64,000 bases of DNA from Enterococcus sp. DIV0212c (GCF_017377505.1 NZ_JAFREN010000010.1:66309-130308); one strand, 5' to 3'. Numbered from the stretch's first letter, positions 18,345-26,893 are shown. A program made the numbers and translations. The notes: generated from the sequence alone by a model not told the origin.

Positions 18345-18533
18345 CGTGTAAAATAATGCAGCAGAAAAATAATAGGCTCGTCAACATTTCATTGCCTTGA
18401 TTGCTTCGGCTTTCAGGTTCAACTGCGTAACCACGGCTGCAAAGGGCGAAGGTTGAAGAATGAACTGAACGAATATGAATTTTTCAGAAGATTATTTTAC
18501 TCCAAAAAACTTATTTTATTGGAGGAATTTTTA
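18345..18533 (+). promoter_or_regulatory. Long rpsD leader, candidate S4 autoregulatory RNA
   Basis: About 190 nt separate the predicted start of transcription from the rpsD ATG, with GC-richer, foldable sequence between about 18380 and 18455. S4 represses its own mRNA through such leaders in Bacillus. The structure here was not resolved, so the regulatory role is inferred from length and context. Confidence 0.45.
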
Positions 18534-19145
18534 ATGTCACGTTATACAGGACCATCATGGAAAATCTCTCGTCGTCTAGGTATCTCTCTATCAGGAACTG
18601 GTAAAGAACTAGCACGTCGCCCATACAAACCAGGACAACACGGACCAAACAGCCGTGGTAAAGTTTCTGAATACGGTATGCAATTAACTGAAAAACAAAA
18701 ATTACGTCATATGTACGGTATGAACGAACGTCAATTCGTTAACTTGTTTATTAAAGCAAGCAAGATCAAAGAAGGTAAACACGGTGTTAACTTCATGATC
18801 TTACTAGAACAACGTTTAGATAACGTCGTTTACCGTTTAGGTCTTGCAACTACTCGTCGTCAAGCACGTCAATTAGTTAACCACGGTCACGTTACCGTAG
18901 ATGGCAAACGCGTAGATATCCCTTCATACCACGTTGAAGTTGGTCAAGTGATTTCTGTTCGTGAAAAATCTCAAAACATCGTAACTTTAAAAGAAGCTGT
19001 TGAAGCAACTGTTGGACGTCCAGCATTCGTAAGCTTTGACACTGAAAAATTAGAAGGTAGCTTCACTCGTTTACCAGAACGTGATGAGTTATATCCTGAT
19101 ATCGACGAAGCTCTTGTCGTTGAATACTACAACCAAAAACTTTAA
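18534..19145 (+). CDS. rpsD: 30S ribosomal protein S4
   Basis: The 203-residue protein starts [26 protein letters not shown] and has the S4 RNA-binding fold in [37 protein letters not shown] (about residues 92-128). It nucleates 30S assembly on 16S rRNA. An in-frame ATG at 18453 would add 27 unrelated residues; the GGAGGAAT site lies directly before 18534. It is monocistronic, as is usual for rpsD in Firmicutes, with a clear promoter, long leader and strong terminator. Confidence 0.97.
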   Translation: MSRYTGPSWKISRRLGISLSGTGKELARRPYKPGQHGPNSRGKVSEYGMQLTEKQKLRHMYGMNERQFVNLFIKASKIKEGKHGVNFMILLEQRLDNVVYRLGLATTRRQARQLVNHGHVTVDGKRVDIPSYHVEVGQVISVREKSQNIVTLKEAVEATVGRPAFVSFDTEKLEGSFTRLPERDELYPDIDEALVVEYYNQKL

Positions 19146-19180
19146 GATTCTCTTGCTTTTATGCATTATGGATCTTTCGA

Positions 19181-19217
19181 AAAAAAGCTTGTACAGCTCT
19201 GCTGTACAAGCTTTTTT
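19181..19217. terminator. Bidirectional terminator between rpsD and the ABC exporter genes
   Basis: A run of A, the stem AGCTTGTACAG with its complement and a run of T make a symmetrical hairpin between convergent genes. The ABC ATPase stop codon touches its edge. Confidence 0.88.
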
Positions 19218-19891
19218 TATGTTCTTTGTTTTTCCAATACTCCGTCTCTCATCACAAATACTTCATCGCAATGTTCAATCAAGCGTTGATCGTGTGTCAC
19301 CATGATTGTCGCTTTGTTTTTTTCTTTCGTTTCTCTCGCTAATATCTTTACAACTTCAAACGCTCGATCCGAATCCAAACTTGCTGTAGGTTCATCTGCT
19401 AAAATGATCGATGGATCATTATACAAAGCCCGAGCAATTGCCACTCGCTGACGTTCTCCTCCAGAAATTTCATCTGGATATTTTTTCTTCAACTTCTCAA
19501 TTCCTAGTTCTGTTAATAACTTATTGACTTTATCCACATCCGTCTTTTCTTTTTTGACTTTATCCACCAAACGTAATTGTTTTTCCACAGTTAGAAATGG
19601 AACTAAATTCGACGCTTGCAGAATAAAACCAATTTCGGAGAAACGGATCTTAGAACGTGTTTTTTCATTTTCTTTACTAAATGCTTCATTATTTATTTTA
19701 ACTTCGCCATTCGTTGGAGTTTGTAAGCCACCAGCAAGTGTTAGAAACGTACTTTTACCTGAACCACTTGGGCCGATCACTGCAACAAATTGCCCTTTTT
19801 CCACAGAAAAATCTGTGGATTTCAATGCTTCGATCGTCGTATCTCCATCTAAAAACTGCTTATCCACAGATAAAAATTCGATTGCCTTCAT
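19217..19891 (-). CDS. ABC transporter ATP-binding protein (HrtA/LolD/MacB type)
   Basis: The 224-residue ATPase shows Walker A (GPSGSGKST, residues 40-48), the Q-loop in FILQASNLVPFL, signature ISGGERQRVAIARAL (about 140-154), Walker B ILADEPTASLD and the switch His in MVTHDQRLIEHCD. Together with the FtsX-like permease gene 17 bp upstream it forms an exporter of the MacB/HrtAB kind. The protein partner's resemblance to HrtB and the operator described below suggest haem efflux, as with enterococcal FhtAB, but this is an inference. Confidence 0.93.
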   Translation of the reverse strand: MKAIEFLSVDKQFLDGDTTIEALKSTDFSVEKGQFVAVIGPSGSGKSTFLTLAGGLQTPTNGEVKINNEAFSKENEKTRSKIRFSEIGFILQASNLVPFLTVEKQLRLVDKVKKEKTDVDKVNKLLTELGIEKLKKKYPDEISGGERQRVAIARALYNDPSIILADEPTASLDSDRAFEVVKILARETKEKNKATIMVTHDQRLIEHCDEVFVMRDGVLEKQRT

Positions 19892-19908
19892 TTTAAACTA
19901 GCCCCTTT

Positions 19909-20994
19909 CTATCCAATTGCCTTTAGCGGATCAATTTTAACAATCGTCCGAACCGAGAACAGCGCGCCTAATACCGCAATAACTAACATTATGCCGCCAA
20001 TCGATAAGAAGAATAACCAATTCGTTTGGAAAGGAACGGCTGTCGGCAATACGAATGATGTACCTACTGTGCCAAGCAAACCTAAAGCTATGCCAAAAAT
20101 CGCTAAAACAAAGGTTTGAATAATCACAGAAACAGCGATATAAAAACCAGAAATCCCTTGTGCTTTCATGATGCCGAAAATAGTTGCCTTTTGCATAGTC
20201 AAAACATAGATAAAAATACCAATAACGATTGCAGCAATCACAATCAAAAATCCAATCATAAAACCGAATGTCAGTACTTGAGCATTGTATCCCGGCAATT
20301 CGTTAATGAATTTTTTGATACTGTAACTAGTCAAATCATCCTCTTTTAAGTGAACATTTTTTAATGATCCCTCTTTTGCCCGGAAGACAATAGCATTTAC
20401 TCGAGCATTTTCTGAGGTGTCTGATTTTTCAAAGCGAATTTCTTGAAATGCCGCTGTCGATACATATAAAACGGGCGCAACATTAAATTTAGCATTATCT
20501 GTAAAGCCTACGACTTTAAGCTTTTTATCACTGCCAGCTAATTTTATTGTGTCTCCAAGTTTGAGGTCATTTTCTTTTTTCAAACTGTTATCCGCAACTG
20601 TTTCGTTTTCATTCGTGAATGATTTTCCTTCAATGATATTTGGCATTAGAAATTCATCTTTATTAATACCGAAAAAGCTGGCATTGATTTTTTCAGTATT
20701 CTTTTTGTCTAATTGAATCACAGCTGCCGTTTGCCCTAATGACGCTTTTTCTTTTGCTTCGACTTCATCCATGGACTTAATTGGAATCATCGACATATTG
20801 ATATTGGTATTCGATTCATCGGACAATACAATGCCGTCCGCTTGCCATTTGTCCACAGCCGTTCGATTGTCTTCCGCCAAACCATACGCCAAGCCTGTTA
20901 AAAAAAAGACCAGATATGAAATTAAAAACATCACACTTATGATCAACGCGTAACGTAATTTTGAACGGGTGATTTCATTCCAAGCTAAAAACAT
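19909..20994 (-). CDS. FtsX-like ABC permease, HrtB/FhtB-like
   Basis: The 361-residue permease has one N-terminal membrane helix (about 14-34), a roughly 200-residue extracytoplasmic domain and three C-terminal helices (about 245-267, 290-315 and 325-347). It ends in IDPLKAIG, the ending common to HrtB-type permeases. It is the first gene of the two-gene operon with the ATPase. In Gram-positive bacteria HrtAB-type pumps relieve haem toxicity. A perfect 16-bp palindrome lies between its promoter and ribosome site, pointing to tight repression by a dimeric regulator not encoded in the window. Confidence 0.82.
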   Translation of the reverse strand: MFLAWNEITRSKLRYALIISVMFLISYLVFFLTGLAYGLAEDNRTAVDKWQADGIVLSDESNTNINMSMIPIKSMDEVEAKEKASLGQTAAVIQLDKKNTEKINASFFGINKDEFLMPNIIEGKSFTNENETVADNSLKKENDLKLGDTIKLAGSDKKLKVVGFTDNAKFNVAPVLYVSTAAFQEIRFEKSDTSENARVNAIVFRAKEGSLKNVHLKEDDLTSYSIKKFINELPGYNAQVLTFGFMIGFLIVIAAIVIGIFIYVLTMQKATIFGIMKAQGISGFYIAVSVIIQTFVLAIFGIALGLLGTVGTSFVLPTAVPFQTNWLFFLSIGGIMLVIAVLGALFSVRTIVKIDPLKAIG

Positions 20995-21008
20995 AGTTTC
21001 CCCTCCTC

Positions 21009-21024
21009 CTTATCGATCGATAAG
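21009..21024. promoter_or_regulatory. Perfect 16-bp palindromic operator
   Basis: CTTATCGATCGATAAG reads the same on both strands and lies directly between the exporter promoter and the permease ribosome site, about +11 to +26 of the transcript. It resembles the TTATCAATCGATAA-like sites that, as I recall, bind the TetR-type haem sensor FhtR in E. faecalis. Confidence 0.75.
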
Positions 21025-21034
21025 TTCTGTAAAA

Positions 21035-21063
21035 AGTATAGCAAAATTTAGAATTGACAACAA
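21035..21063 (-). promoter_or_regulatory. Promoter of the HrtAB-like exporter operon
   Basis: On the minus strand TTGTTG, a 17-bp spacer and TATACT. The palindromic operator follows within about 11 bp of the -10 box, so bound repressor would block initiation. Confidence 0.7.
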
Positions 21064-21147
21064 AATATCTGCTTTAGAAATTCTCTTACATGTTAAATAA
21101 TCCACAAAATTGTCTAATTTTCTTCTTATTTGCTCGATTTATTCTGG

Positions 21148-21153
21148 TATACT
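21148..21153 (+). promoter_or_regulatory. -10 box of the signal peptidase gene
   Basis: TATACT lies 34 bp before the start, with a weak CTTATT at the -35 position 17 bp upstream. Confidence 0.55.
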
Positions 21154-21186
21154 AGTAAGAAATAATAAGTAAAAAGGAGTTTATTT

Positions 21187-21732
21187 ATGAAAAAGAAACA
21201 TGGTACGCTTTATACGGTAATACAGTTTGCAATGATTTTGCTATTTGTGGTTTTCTTGAGGAAATTTGTTTTGACACCCATAGAAGTTGTTGGCAGTTCG
21301 ATGGAGCCAACTTATCATGAATCGGATCGTTTGTGGCAAACCTCTTTAGTCAGTCCAAAACGCTTTGACATAGCGACTTTTCCCAGCCCACGAAATGGAA
21401 AAAGAATCGTAAAGCGTGTTGTTGGATTGCCTGGGGATACGATTAGGATGGAAAATGATCAATTATATATCAATGACAAAAAATATGACGAACCTTATTT
21501 GGATGAATTTAAAGCGGCGTTGGAAGATAATATGCCTTTAACTGCCGATTTTACTTTAGCCAATAGTGCCGCAGGTCCTGCCACTGTTGTTCCTGATGGG
21601 AAATATTTTGTATTGGGAGATAATCGGCGGAAAGCAGATGATAGCCGTTATTTTGGCTTTGTAGATGAAGAAGATATTGTGGGCGTTGTTTATTTTCGAT
21701 ATTATCCACTGAATAAGATCGGTGTACAATAG
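21187..21732 (+). CDS. Type I signal peptidase
   Basis: The 181-residue membrane-anchored serine protease has a single N-terminal helix (about 9-26), the catalytic Ser in VVGSSMEPT (about residue 38) and the catalytic Lys in KRIVKRVVGLPGD (about 74-77). The conserved LGDNRRKADDSRYFG box lies near 140-157. It cleaves signal peptides outside the membrane. It is a stand-alone gene with AAAGGAG before the ATG. A second, more specialised signal peptidase is encoded in the WxL locus at 45944. Confidence 0.93.
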   Translation: MKKKHGTLYTVIQFAMILLFVVFLRKFVLTPIEVVGSSMEPTYHESDRLWQTSLVSPKRFDIATFPSPRNGKRIVKRVVGLPGDTIRMENDQLYINDKKYDEPYLDEFKAALEDNMPLTADFTLANSAAGPATVVPDGKYFVLGDNRRKADDSRYFGFVDEEDIVGVVYFRYYPLNKIGVQ

Positions 21733-21874
21733 TTTATTTTTAGTCTATAAAAATTGACTATTGTACTAAAAATTCCTTCCAGCTTAAATAATTAAATCCA
21801 GAACGAAGCCGTGAAAGAAGTGTATACCTCTGATAAATAAGATCATGGTACTGCTTCTGCTTATTCGTATTTAG

Positions 21875-21915
21875 AGTGTGAGGTAAAAAGTAGATTTTAC
21901 TTTTTGCCTCACGCT
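21875..21915. repeat. Hairpin with GTGAGGCAA-type ends, left of the toxin island
   Basis: AGTGTGAGG plus TAAAAAGTA pairs with TTACTTTTTGCCTCACGCT over about 18 bp with a 4-base loop. The outer stem closely matches that of the hairpin at 24755-24795 on the other side of the toxin genes. Confidence 0.75.
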
Positions 21916-22059
21916 CGTTTTCCGCCCAAAAAGAAAGCGTTTTATCTCCGTTTAATTATAACCGTATTAAAAAATTCAATATTTTCTCATACATGTATTC
22001 CACAAATAGTATAGCTACCACTATCAAACCAGTGTAAAATGACTTGGAAATAGCGCTAA

Positions 22060-22221
22060 CAATTTCTACTTTCATACTTCGATAATACTTTACCTGACAT
22101 AAATATAACGACTGTGAGTGGACAGAGTCATATTCAACTCACATGGAATCTGGATAAATGGTGGGAGCAGAAGCAATCACTTCTTCCCCAACCTCTTAAA
22201 AATAAAATATCAAAAAGATAA
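22060..22221 (+). pseudogene. Possible 3' remnant of an unknown coding sequence
   Basis: A 53-codon open stretch between stops without an ATG/GTG/TTG start in a suitable position. The conceptual peptide has a protein-like composition with GQSHIQLTWNLDKWWEQ near its middle. It may be the tail of a gene displaced by the toxin island, or chance. Confidence 0.2.
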
Positions 22222-22354
22222 ATTAGCTTATTCTAGACAGAGCTTTTTAAATATATATCTTATCAGGAGGTGTTAAGAAGAAGAATATCATCAATTATAT
22301 TAAAGCTCTATTTTTAGGCAAAAAATTATTTCAACTTTTAGAGGAGGAAAAAGC

Positions 22355-23305
22355 ATGAAACTGAAACGTATTTTATTTGCTGCTACTTTTTTCGTATTTA
22401 GCTCAATGTGTACTTCTAGTTTATCAAGTGCTCATGCAGAGCAATTAACTGATGATACTGTTCATAGTTCACCTGAATTCAACCAGATATTAAAAGAACA
22501 TCTTGGAAAATTTGGTTGGCAATTAGGTTTATTTTATGGTAAAAATGGTACGTTGCCTTCGGGGGCAATCCCTTTGTTTGATTACAAATTACCTGGTATA
22601 GATGTTTCCAACCCAGAAGTAAGCGCCAACATTTTAAACCGTAGCGAACTAGAGCCTTTACATGCTGGGGAAGCGACTTTTACTAACAATAGTGATGAGA
22701 AACAAGATTATCAGTCACAGGAATTTCAAAAAACTTTCGAAACTTCTGTCACTACGACAACAACTCATACAGTTGGTTTTGGCTTCGAAGCCTCTGGTAA
22801 AATAGGAATCCCTATCGTTGCGGAGGGAGGTATCAAACTTTCTGCTAAATATGATTTTTCTACAAGCCGTTCTCAAATAGAAAAATCAGCAGATGTTTAT
22901 ACAATGAAGTCGCAAAAAGTCTCAGTGCCGCCTAAAAGAAAGTACCTCATTCAAGCTAAGCTTTTTGTAGGAAAAGCCACCGGTCAGTTGAATTTAGCCA
23001 GCACTGTAACTGGAGAGGTATTCTATGCAAAAGCATTACAAGGGGATAAACTATACGCTCAATCCGTAGGGAAAACCATATCTGATTATCAAAAAAATAT
23101 AAACGATCTCCCTTCCCAATACTTCTTAAAATATTGGCAATACAAACCTGAACTAGGCGATGCAGCAAATGCTAGACTAGGGCTTGCAGATTTCACAGCT
23201 CAGTACGGAAGTCATATGGAGGTAGAAACATATGATGTAACAGATGGTGATCCGGTATTCATTAAATCTGAAAAAGCAGAATTTGCAAAAGTTTCAAACT
23301 CATAA
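22355..23305 (+). CDS. ETX/MTX2-family (aerolysin-type) beta-pore-forming toxin candidate
   Basis: The 316-residue secreted protein has a signal peptide ending SSAHA (about residue 28). Its centre shows the ETX/MTX2 pattern: ATFTNNSDEKQDYQSQEF, then a Ser/Thr-rich amphipathic strand (TSVTTTTTHTVGFGFEASGKIGI, about 129-152), then IKLSAKYDFSTSRSQIEKS. It ends with the VPPKRKYLIQAKLFVGKATGQLNL strand seen in epsilon-toxin relatives. The Ser/Thr strand is where such proteins form the membrane-crossing beta-hairpin. AGAGGAGG precedes the ATG. Two small secreted paralogues follow on the same strand. The cytolytic role and target cell are inferred only. Confidence 0.78.
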   Translation: MKLKRILFAATFFVFSSMCTSSLSSAHAEQLTDDTVHSSPEFNQILKEHLGKFGWQLGLFYGKNGTLPSGAIPLFDYKLPGIDVSNPEVSANILNRSELEPLHAGEATFTNNSDEKQDYQSQEFQKTFETSVTTTTTHTVGFGFEASGKIGIPIVAEGGIKLSAKYDFSTSRSQIEKSADVYTMKSQKVSVPPKRKYLIQAKLFVGKATGQLNLASTVTGEVFYAKALQGDKLYAQSVGKTISDYQKNINDLPSQYFLKYWQYKPELGDAANARLGLADFTAQYGSHMEVETYDVTDGDPVFIKSEKAEFAKVSNS

Positions 23306-23397
23306 GAGAGCATTAAAATTTTAAGACAGTTTATTCACACAGAAATATTTTTAACATACTTTTCGACTATATTATTTGGAAATGGAGTGAATAATTA

Positions 23398-23991
23398 ATG
23401 AAAAAATATATACTAGGAATCCTAGTCGGACTTACAGGGCTTATAGGACTCACCTTTCCTTCGGTTTCTTTAGCCGCAGATTCTCCACCACTCACAATTA
23501 CTGGGGAACGTGTAAAGTTTAATACACCTTATTATTTAAAAGATCGTAACGAAAATTATGGCGGTGCTACTTTCCAAGTACATGCAAGCTATGATTATGT
23601 AATTTTCACTAACGATAAAACATCATTAGGAACACCCATTATTTTTGAGGCACAAGATATGAGAGACGGCGATATTAACGTTGATGATCTTGTAACAATT
23701 AAATCAGCAAATGCTAATTGGCCTGGTTGGAATTACTGGAAGTGTACGGGAGATGCTAACGTTTATCTATCTAATAAAGCTTCTTACGAGCATAAATTAT
23801 CTAGTGATTCTTACTCACGAACAACAGGGATTGGGCTAATGTGGGATTCAAGCGCTAAAGTTGGAATATATTGGTCTGAGTATTATATAAATACCGGGAG
23901 CACCCCTTGGATGAAGATAAAGGTAAACCAAAACGGAAAAAACAATATACAAGAAAGGTCAACCCCTTTCGTCCTAATCAAAGCAAATTAA
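23398..23991 (+). CDS. Small secreted protein of the toxin island, paralogue 1
   Basis: A 197-residue exported protein with a signal peptide ending SLAA (about residue 26). The mature part is beta-rich and unusually full of Tyr and Trp, with the blocks NTPYYLKD, ENYGG, SYDYV, FEAQDMRDG and NANWPGWNYW. I recognise no named family; the fold could be a lectin- or trefoil-like binding module. About half of its residues match the next gene's product. It starts 92 bp after the toxin gene with a GGAGTG ribosome site. An accessory or targeting component of the toxin is a reasonable guess but unproven. Confidence 0.65.
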   Translation: MKKYILGILVGLTGLIGLTFPSVSLAADSPPLTITGERVKFNTPYYLKDRNENYGGATFQVHASYDYVIFTNDKTSLGTPIIFEAQDMRDGDINVDDLVTIKSANANWPGWNYWKCTGDANVYLSNKASYEHKLSSDSYSRTTGIGLMWDSSAKVGIYWSEYYINTGSTPWMKIKVNQNGKNNIQERSTPFVLIKAN

Positions 23992-24062
23992 TTGTCAGAC
24001 CAACTAAATGCGATTCCCTGATAAATAAGCAATAAAACAAAATAGGTAAGGAGAAAATTCAA

Positions 24063-24665
24063 ATGAAAAAGTATTTAATAAGCTTTGTAGTAAGTTCTAT
24101 CGTCCTGCTATGTATGCCAAGTATTTCATTAGCTGCTGACAGTCATCCAATGACAATAACTGGGGAACAGGTAAAATATAATACCCCCTACTATTTAAAA
24201 GATGCTAATGAAAACTATGGTGGTGTAAGCTTTTGGCCCTATGCAAGTTATGATTATGTCTTTTTTCATAAAGATAAATATGTAAATGGTACAAAAATCG
24301 TCTTTGAAGCTAAGGATATGAGAGACGGCGTGATTAGGCTAGGTGATTTAGTAGGAATTAAAATGCTTAATGCTAATTGGCCTGGTTGGAATTACTGGAC
24401 GTCCAGTAATGGCTCACTTTCTAATACGGGTATTTATTTGAACAATGAAACATGGGTCCAACATGAACTGTATAGTGATTCAAATACACACTCCTTAGGC
24501 ATCGGAATAACATATAATTGGGATCATACAAAAGTATTTAGTCAGTATTATATTGACAGTTCTTCTTGGTTGTATAGAGATGTTCATGTAGCTGCCGATG
24601 GTGGTCCAGATATGTCCAATATAGCCAACAGAAATACGCCTTTTAAAGTGATTGAAGCAAAATAA
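24063..24665 (+). CDS. Small secreted protein of the toxin island, paralogue 2
   Basis: A 200-residue exported protein with a signal peptide ending SLAA. It is a tandem duplicate of the preceding gene: TITGE, NTPYYLKD, NENYGG, SYDYV, KDMRDG, NANWPGWNYW and TPF near the end are kept in the same order, while the middle and last thirds have diverged. GGAG precedes the ATG. It is the last gene before a hairpin. Divergence after duplication with kept aromatic blocks suggests a conserved binding surface. Function unknown. Confidence 0.65.
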   Translation: MKKYLISFVVSSIVLLCMPSISLAADSHPMTITGEQVKYNTPYYLKDANENYGGVSFWPYASYDYVFFHKDKYVNGTKIVFEAKDMRDGVIRLGDLVGIKMLNANWPGWNYWTSSNGSLSNTGIYLNNETWVQHELYSDSNTHSLGIGITYNWDHTKVFSQYYIDSSSWLYRDVHVAADGGPDMSNIANRNTPFKVIEAK

Positions 24666-24754
24666 TTAGAAATCTATAGTCCGCCAGCAAAAACTACAGT
24701 ATTAAAAATACCATAATAGATTTACAAGTGAATTCTAGTTTCTAAAATTGAACG

Positions 24755-24795
24755 GAGTGAGGCAATCGTCATTTTTATATGACATTGCCTCACTC
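24755..24795. terminator. Hairpin or terminator right of the toxin island
   Basis: GAGTGAGGCAA, GTCAT and their complements form a stem of about 16 bp between the toxin island and the convergent DUF1054 gene. It probably terminates both. Its outer GAGTGAGGCAA arm matches the hairpin at 21875. Confidence 0.75.
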
Positions 24796-24817
24796 TTATT
24801 AATCCAACTAGCTTAAC

Positions 24818-25441
24818 TTACTCTGCCTCCTGCAACCCAATCGCCAACTGATACAAAGGCAATAGTTCCTCATAAGTTTGCAACATATACGCACGCGCTT
24901 TTTCAGGATCACGCAACAAATCATCTGTTTTTTTAATGATTCGTCCAATTTGAAATTCTCCTTTTTTCACATCGCGAAAACGAGTTAAATGTTTCTCCAA
25001 ATCAGACTCGTTCAAGCGTTCAATCTCAGGCTGTGTATGATCGATCGACAGATAAAAGTCGTCATCCAACTGCTCAAATAACGCTGGATTATCTAAAAAA
25101 GCTTGAGCAATTTCCTTCTCTTTTTTAGGATTATCAATCAAAGATAACCACATGAAAAGATAGTCTGGCCAAATGCCTAACTGAAAATGAGCTTCCATTT
25201 TATAGCCGCGTTTTTTCTGACTTAATGCTGACCATGTATTTTCCGGTGGGTAAACAGTTCTACGGCGATGTTGGGCGATATGAACAAAAAATTCGGTTTC
25301 TAATTTTTCACCTAATCTTTCAGCAAAATAATCATCTAATTCTTGAAATTTTGGTTGGATCGTCGAACGAATGCCAGCCATTCTTGGGTCTAAGCCTTCT
25401 ATCGTAAAAACATCAAAATCTTTTTCAGTAAACATCAACAT
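24818..25441 (-). CDS. DUF1054 / YktB-like (UPF0637) protein
   Basis: A 207-residue soluble protein beginning with FTEKDFDVFTIEGLDPRMAGIRSTIQPKFQELDDYF, a hallmark of the YktB/UPF0637 family of Firmicutes. RRRTVYPPENTWSALSQKKRGYKMEAHFQLGIW is the conserved middle. Structures in the family show an alpha-beta fold without a known activity. The ATG at 25441 lies 10 bases after GGAG; a second ATG two codons on is also possible. The gene stands alone and is convergent with the toxin island. Confidence 0.85.
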   Translation of the reverse strand: MLMFTEKDFDVFTIEGLDPRMAGIRSTIQPKFQELDDYFAERLGEKLETEFFVHIAQHRRRTVYPPENTWSALSQKKRGYKMEAHFQLGIWPDYLFMWLSLIDNPKKEKEIAQAFLDNPALFEQLDDDFYLSIDHTQPEIERLNESDLEKHLTRFRDVKKGEFQIGRIIKKTDDLLRDPEKARAYMLQTYEELLPLYQLAIGLQEAE

Positions 25442-25473
25442 GTATTCAATTCTCCTCTGAGCAATTCTGTAGT

Positions 25474-26043
25474 TTAGTTAGGCAATTTTTGCCATTCTTC
25501 TAACGTGATACCGCGAATAATATCTGTAACGACTTTTCCTTTCCACATCCGAGCATTTGGGATATTGCCTTCTATTTTCATGCCAATTTTCTCCATTACA
25601 CGGCCAGATTTAGGATTATCAATATCATGCGTTGCAAAAATACGCATCAATTTTAGCTCTTCAAAGCCTAAACGAAGTAATTCATGTGCCGCTTCCGGCA
25701 CATAGCCGTGGCCCCAAAACGCCTTGTTTAAAGAATAACCGATTTCTGCAATATTATGCTGATCGACTACACGTAAATCGATTGTTCCGATAAATTTACC
25801 GGTTGCTTTTAACTCGATACCATATTTTCCAAGCGGCGCTGCCATAAAATAGTTTGCAATGCTTTCTTTGGTGTCCTTAAAAGACTGATGGATTGGGAAA
25901 ACATAGGTGACCGTTTCGTCATCGGATGCATATTCGTGCATATCATTGGCATCACTTAATGTTACTGGACGTAACTTCAAACGTTCGGTTTCCAAATATT
26001 GGTTTTCTGCAAAAATCAAATTGCGATTGATAACAATTTCCAT
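25474..26043 (-). CDS. GNAT-family N-acetyltransferase (RimJ/RimL-like)
   Basis: The 189-residue protein begins the catalytic fold with LETERLKLRPVTLSDANDMHEYASD. The acetyl-CoA loop is in EIGYSLNKAFWGHGYVPEAAHELLRLGFEEL (about 98-128), where the Q/RxxGxG/A motif is replaced by FWGHGY as in RimJ-type enzymes. IDNPKSGRVMEKIGMKIEG follows. Such proteins acetylate protein N-termini or small amines; the substrate is unknown. It is transcribed alone, upstream of the DUF1054 gene. Confidence 0.88.
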   Translation of the reverse strand: MEIVINRNLIFAENQYLETERLKLRPVTLSDANDMHEYASDDETVTYVFPIHQSFKDTKESIANYFMAAPLGKYGIELKATGKFIGTIDLRVVDQHNIAEIGYSLNKAFWGHGYVPEAAHELLRLGFEELKLMRIFATHDIDNPKSGRVMEKIGMKIEGNIPNARMWKGKVVTDIIRGITLEEWQKLPN

Positions 26044-26125
26044 AATTCCACCTGCTTTTTATACTACTTTACAGAAAGAAGTGCTCAGAGGCAAGAAGAA
26101 AAATAAAAAAATAAGAAATCTAAAA

Positions 26126-26893
26126 TTAGTTATTCACTGCTTCTTTGATGAAGGCACTGACTTCTGTTTGTTTCCCTTCACTAAGCAGCTGAACGATTTT
26201 GCTGCCTACGATCACGCCCGCACAATTTTTCCTAAAACGTTCTACATGTTCTTTAGATGATACGCCAAATCCTGCTAAAACTGGTTTATCACTGACTTTT
26301 TGAATATAGGCTAAATGTTCATCCAATGTTTCTTGATAATTTCGTCCAGTTCCTGTTACACCATTGACTGCTACTGCATAAATAAATCCTTCTCCCGATT
26401 CTACCAATTCGGGGATTCGCTCTTTGGGCGTGGTTAAAGCAATCAAGGGAATCAACGAAATATCACTGTCTTTTAGCAACGGAGTGAGTAATTCTTGATG
26501 CTCATAAGGCAAATCTGGAACGATCAGCCCTTTGACATCTGTTTTAGCTAACTCTTGAATAAATATTTCTAAACCATAACTAAAAATCGGATTAAAATAA
26601 GTCATGATCACCAAAGGCGTTGCCGTTTTGATTTGTTTTAGCTGCTGGATTATTTTTTTCAGTGTTACTTTATTTTCTAATGCTCTTAGACCAGCAGCTT
26701 GGATTACAGGACCATCTGCAACTGGATCTGAAAACGGAATGCCTAATTCGATTGCACTGGCTCCAGCCTCTGTTAGTAACTGGATTTCATCAACTAATTG
26801 ATCTAAGCCTTGTGCGCCTGCCATGATATAAGGTACAAAAATCGTTTCATTTGCTTGTTGTTTTGCCTTTAGTTGCTTCGTTAATGATTTCAT
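26126..26893 (-). CDS. trpA: Tryptophan synthase alpha chain
   Basis: The 255-residue TIM-barrel protein splits indole-3-glycerol phosphate to indole and glyceraldehyde-3-phosphate. [23 protein letters not shown] (about 40-63) contains the catalytic Glu and Asp region, and GVTGTGRN plus [11 protein letters not shown] form the phosphate-binding loops. It is the last gene of the trp operon and overlaps trpB by 4 bp (ATGA), as expected for a complex with equal subunits. Confidence 0.96.
   Translation of the reverse strand: MKSLTKQLKAKQQANETIFVPYIMAGAQGLDQLVDEIQLLTEAGASAIELGIPFSDPVADGPVIQAAGLRALENKVTLKKIIQQLKQIKTATPLVIMTYFNPIFSYGLEIFIQELAKTDVKGLIVPDLPYEHQELLTPLLKDSDISLIPLIALTTPKERIPELVESGEGFIYAVAVNGVTGTGRNYQETLDEHLAYIQKVSDKPVLAGFGVSSKEHVERFRKNCAGVIVGSKIVQLLSEGKQTEVSAFIKEAVNN

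Larger units (their letters stand above)
21733..22354. other. 622-bp intergenic stretch before the toxin gene
   Basis: No complete gene. It holds a long hairpin at 21875-21915, a 54-codon open remnant without a start at 22060-22221, a terminator-like stem (GGGAGCAGAAG region, about 22162-22190) and an AGGAGG at 22265 that precedes no convincing start. The toxin promoter must lie in the last part but no clear boxes were found. Confidence 0.6.

Noticed and set aside
22047..22064. Catabolite-responsive-element-like sequence upstream of the toxin gene
   Set aside because: Only the right half (CGCTAACA) fits the consensus and the left half is out of register.
22265..22357. Small peptide frame after AGGAGG upstream of the toxin gene
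   Set aside because: The frame reading ...NIINYIKALFLGKKLFQLLEEEKA lacks any start codon at a usable distance, and it ends by overlapping the toxin start.
22355..23305. Epx/leukocidin-type enterococcal toxin
   Set aside because: The strand pattern (TTTTTHTVG and the following segments) is that of the ETX/MTX2 branch, not of the haemolysin/leukocidin fold.
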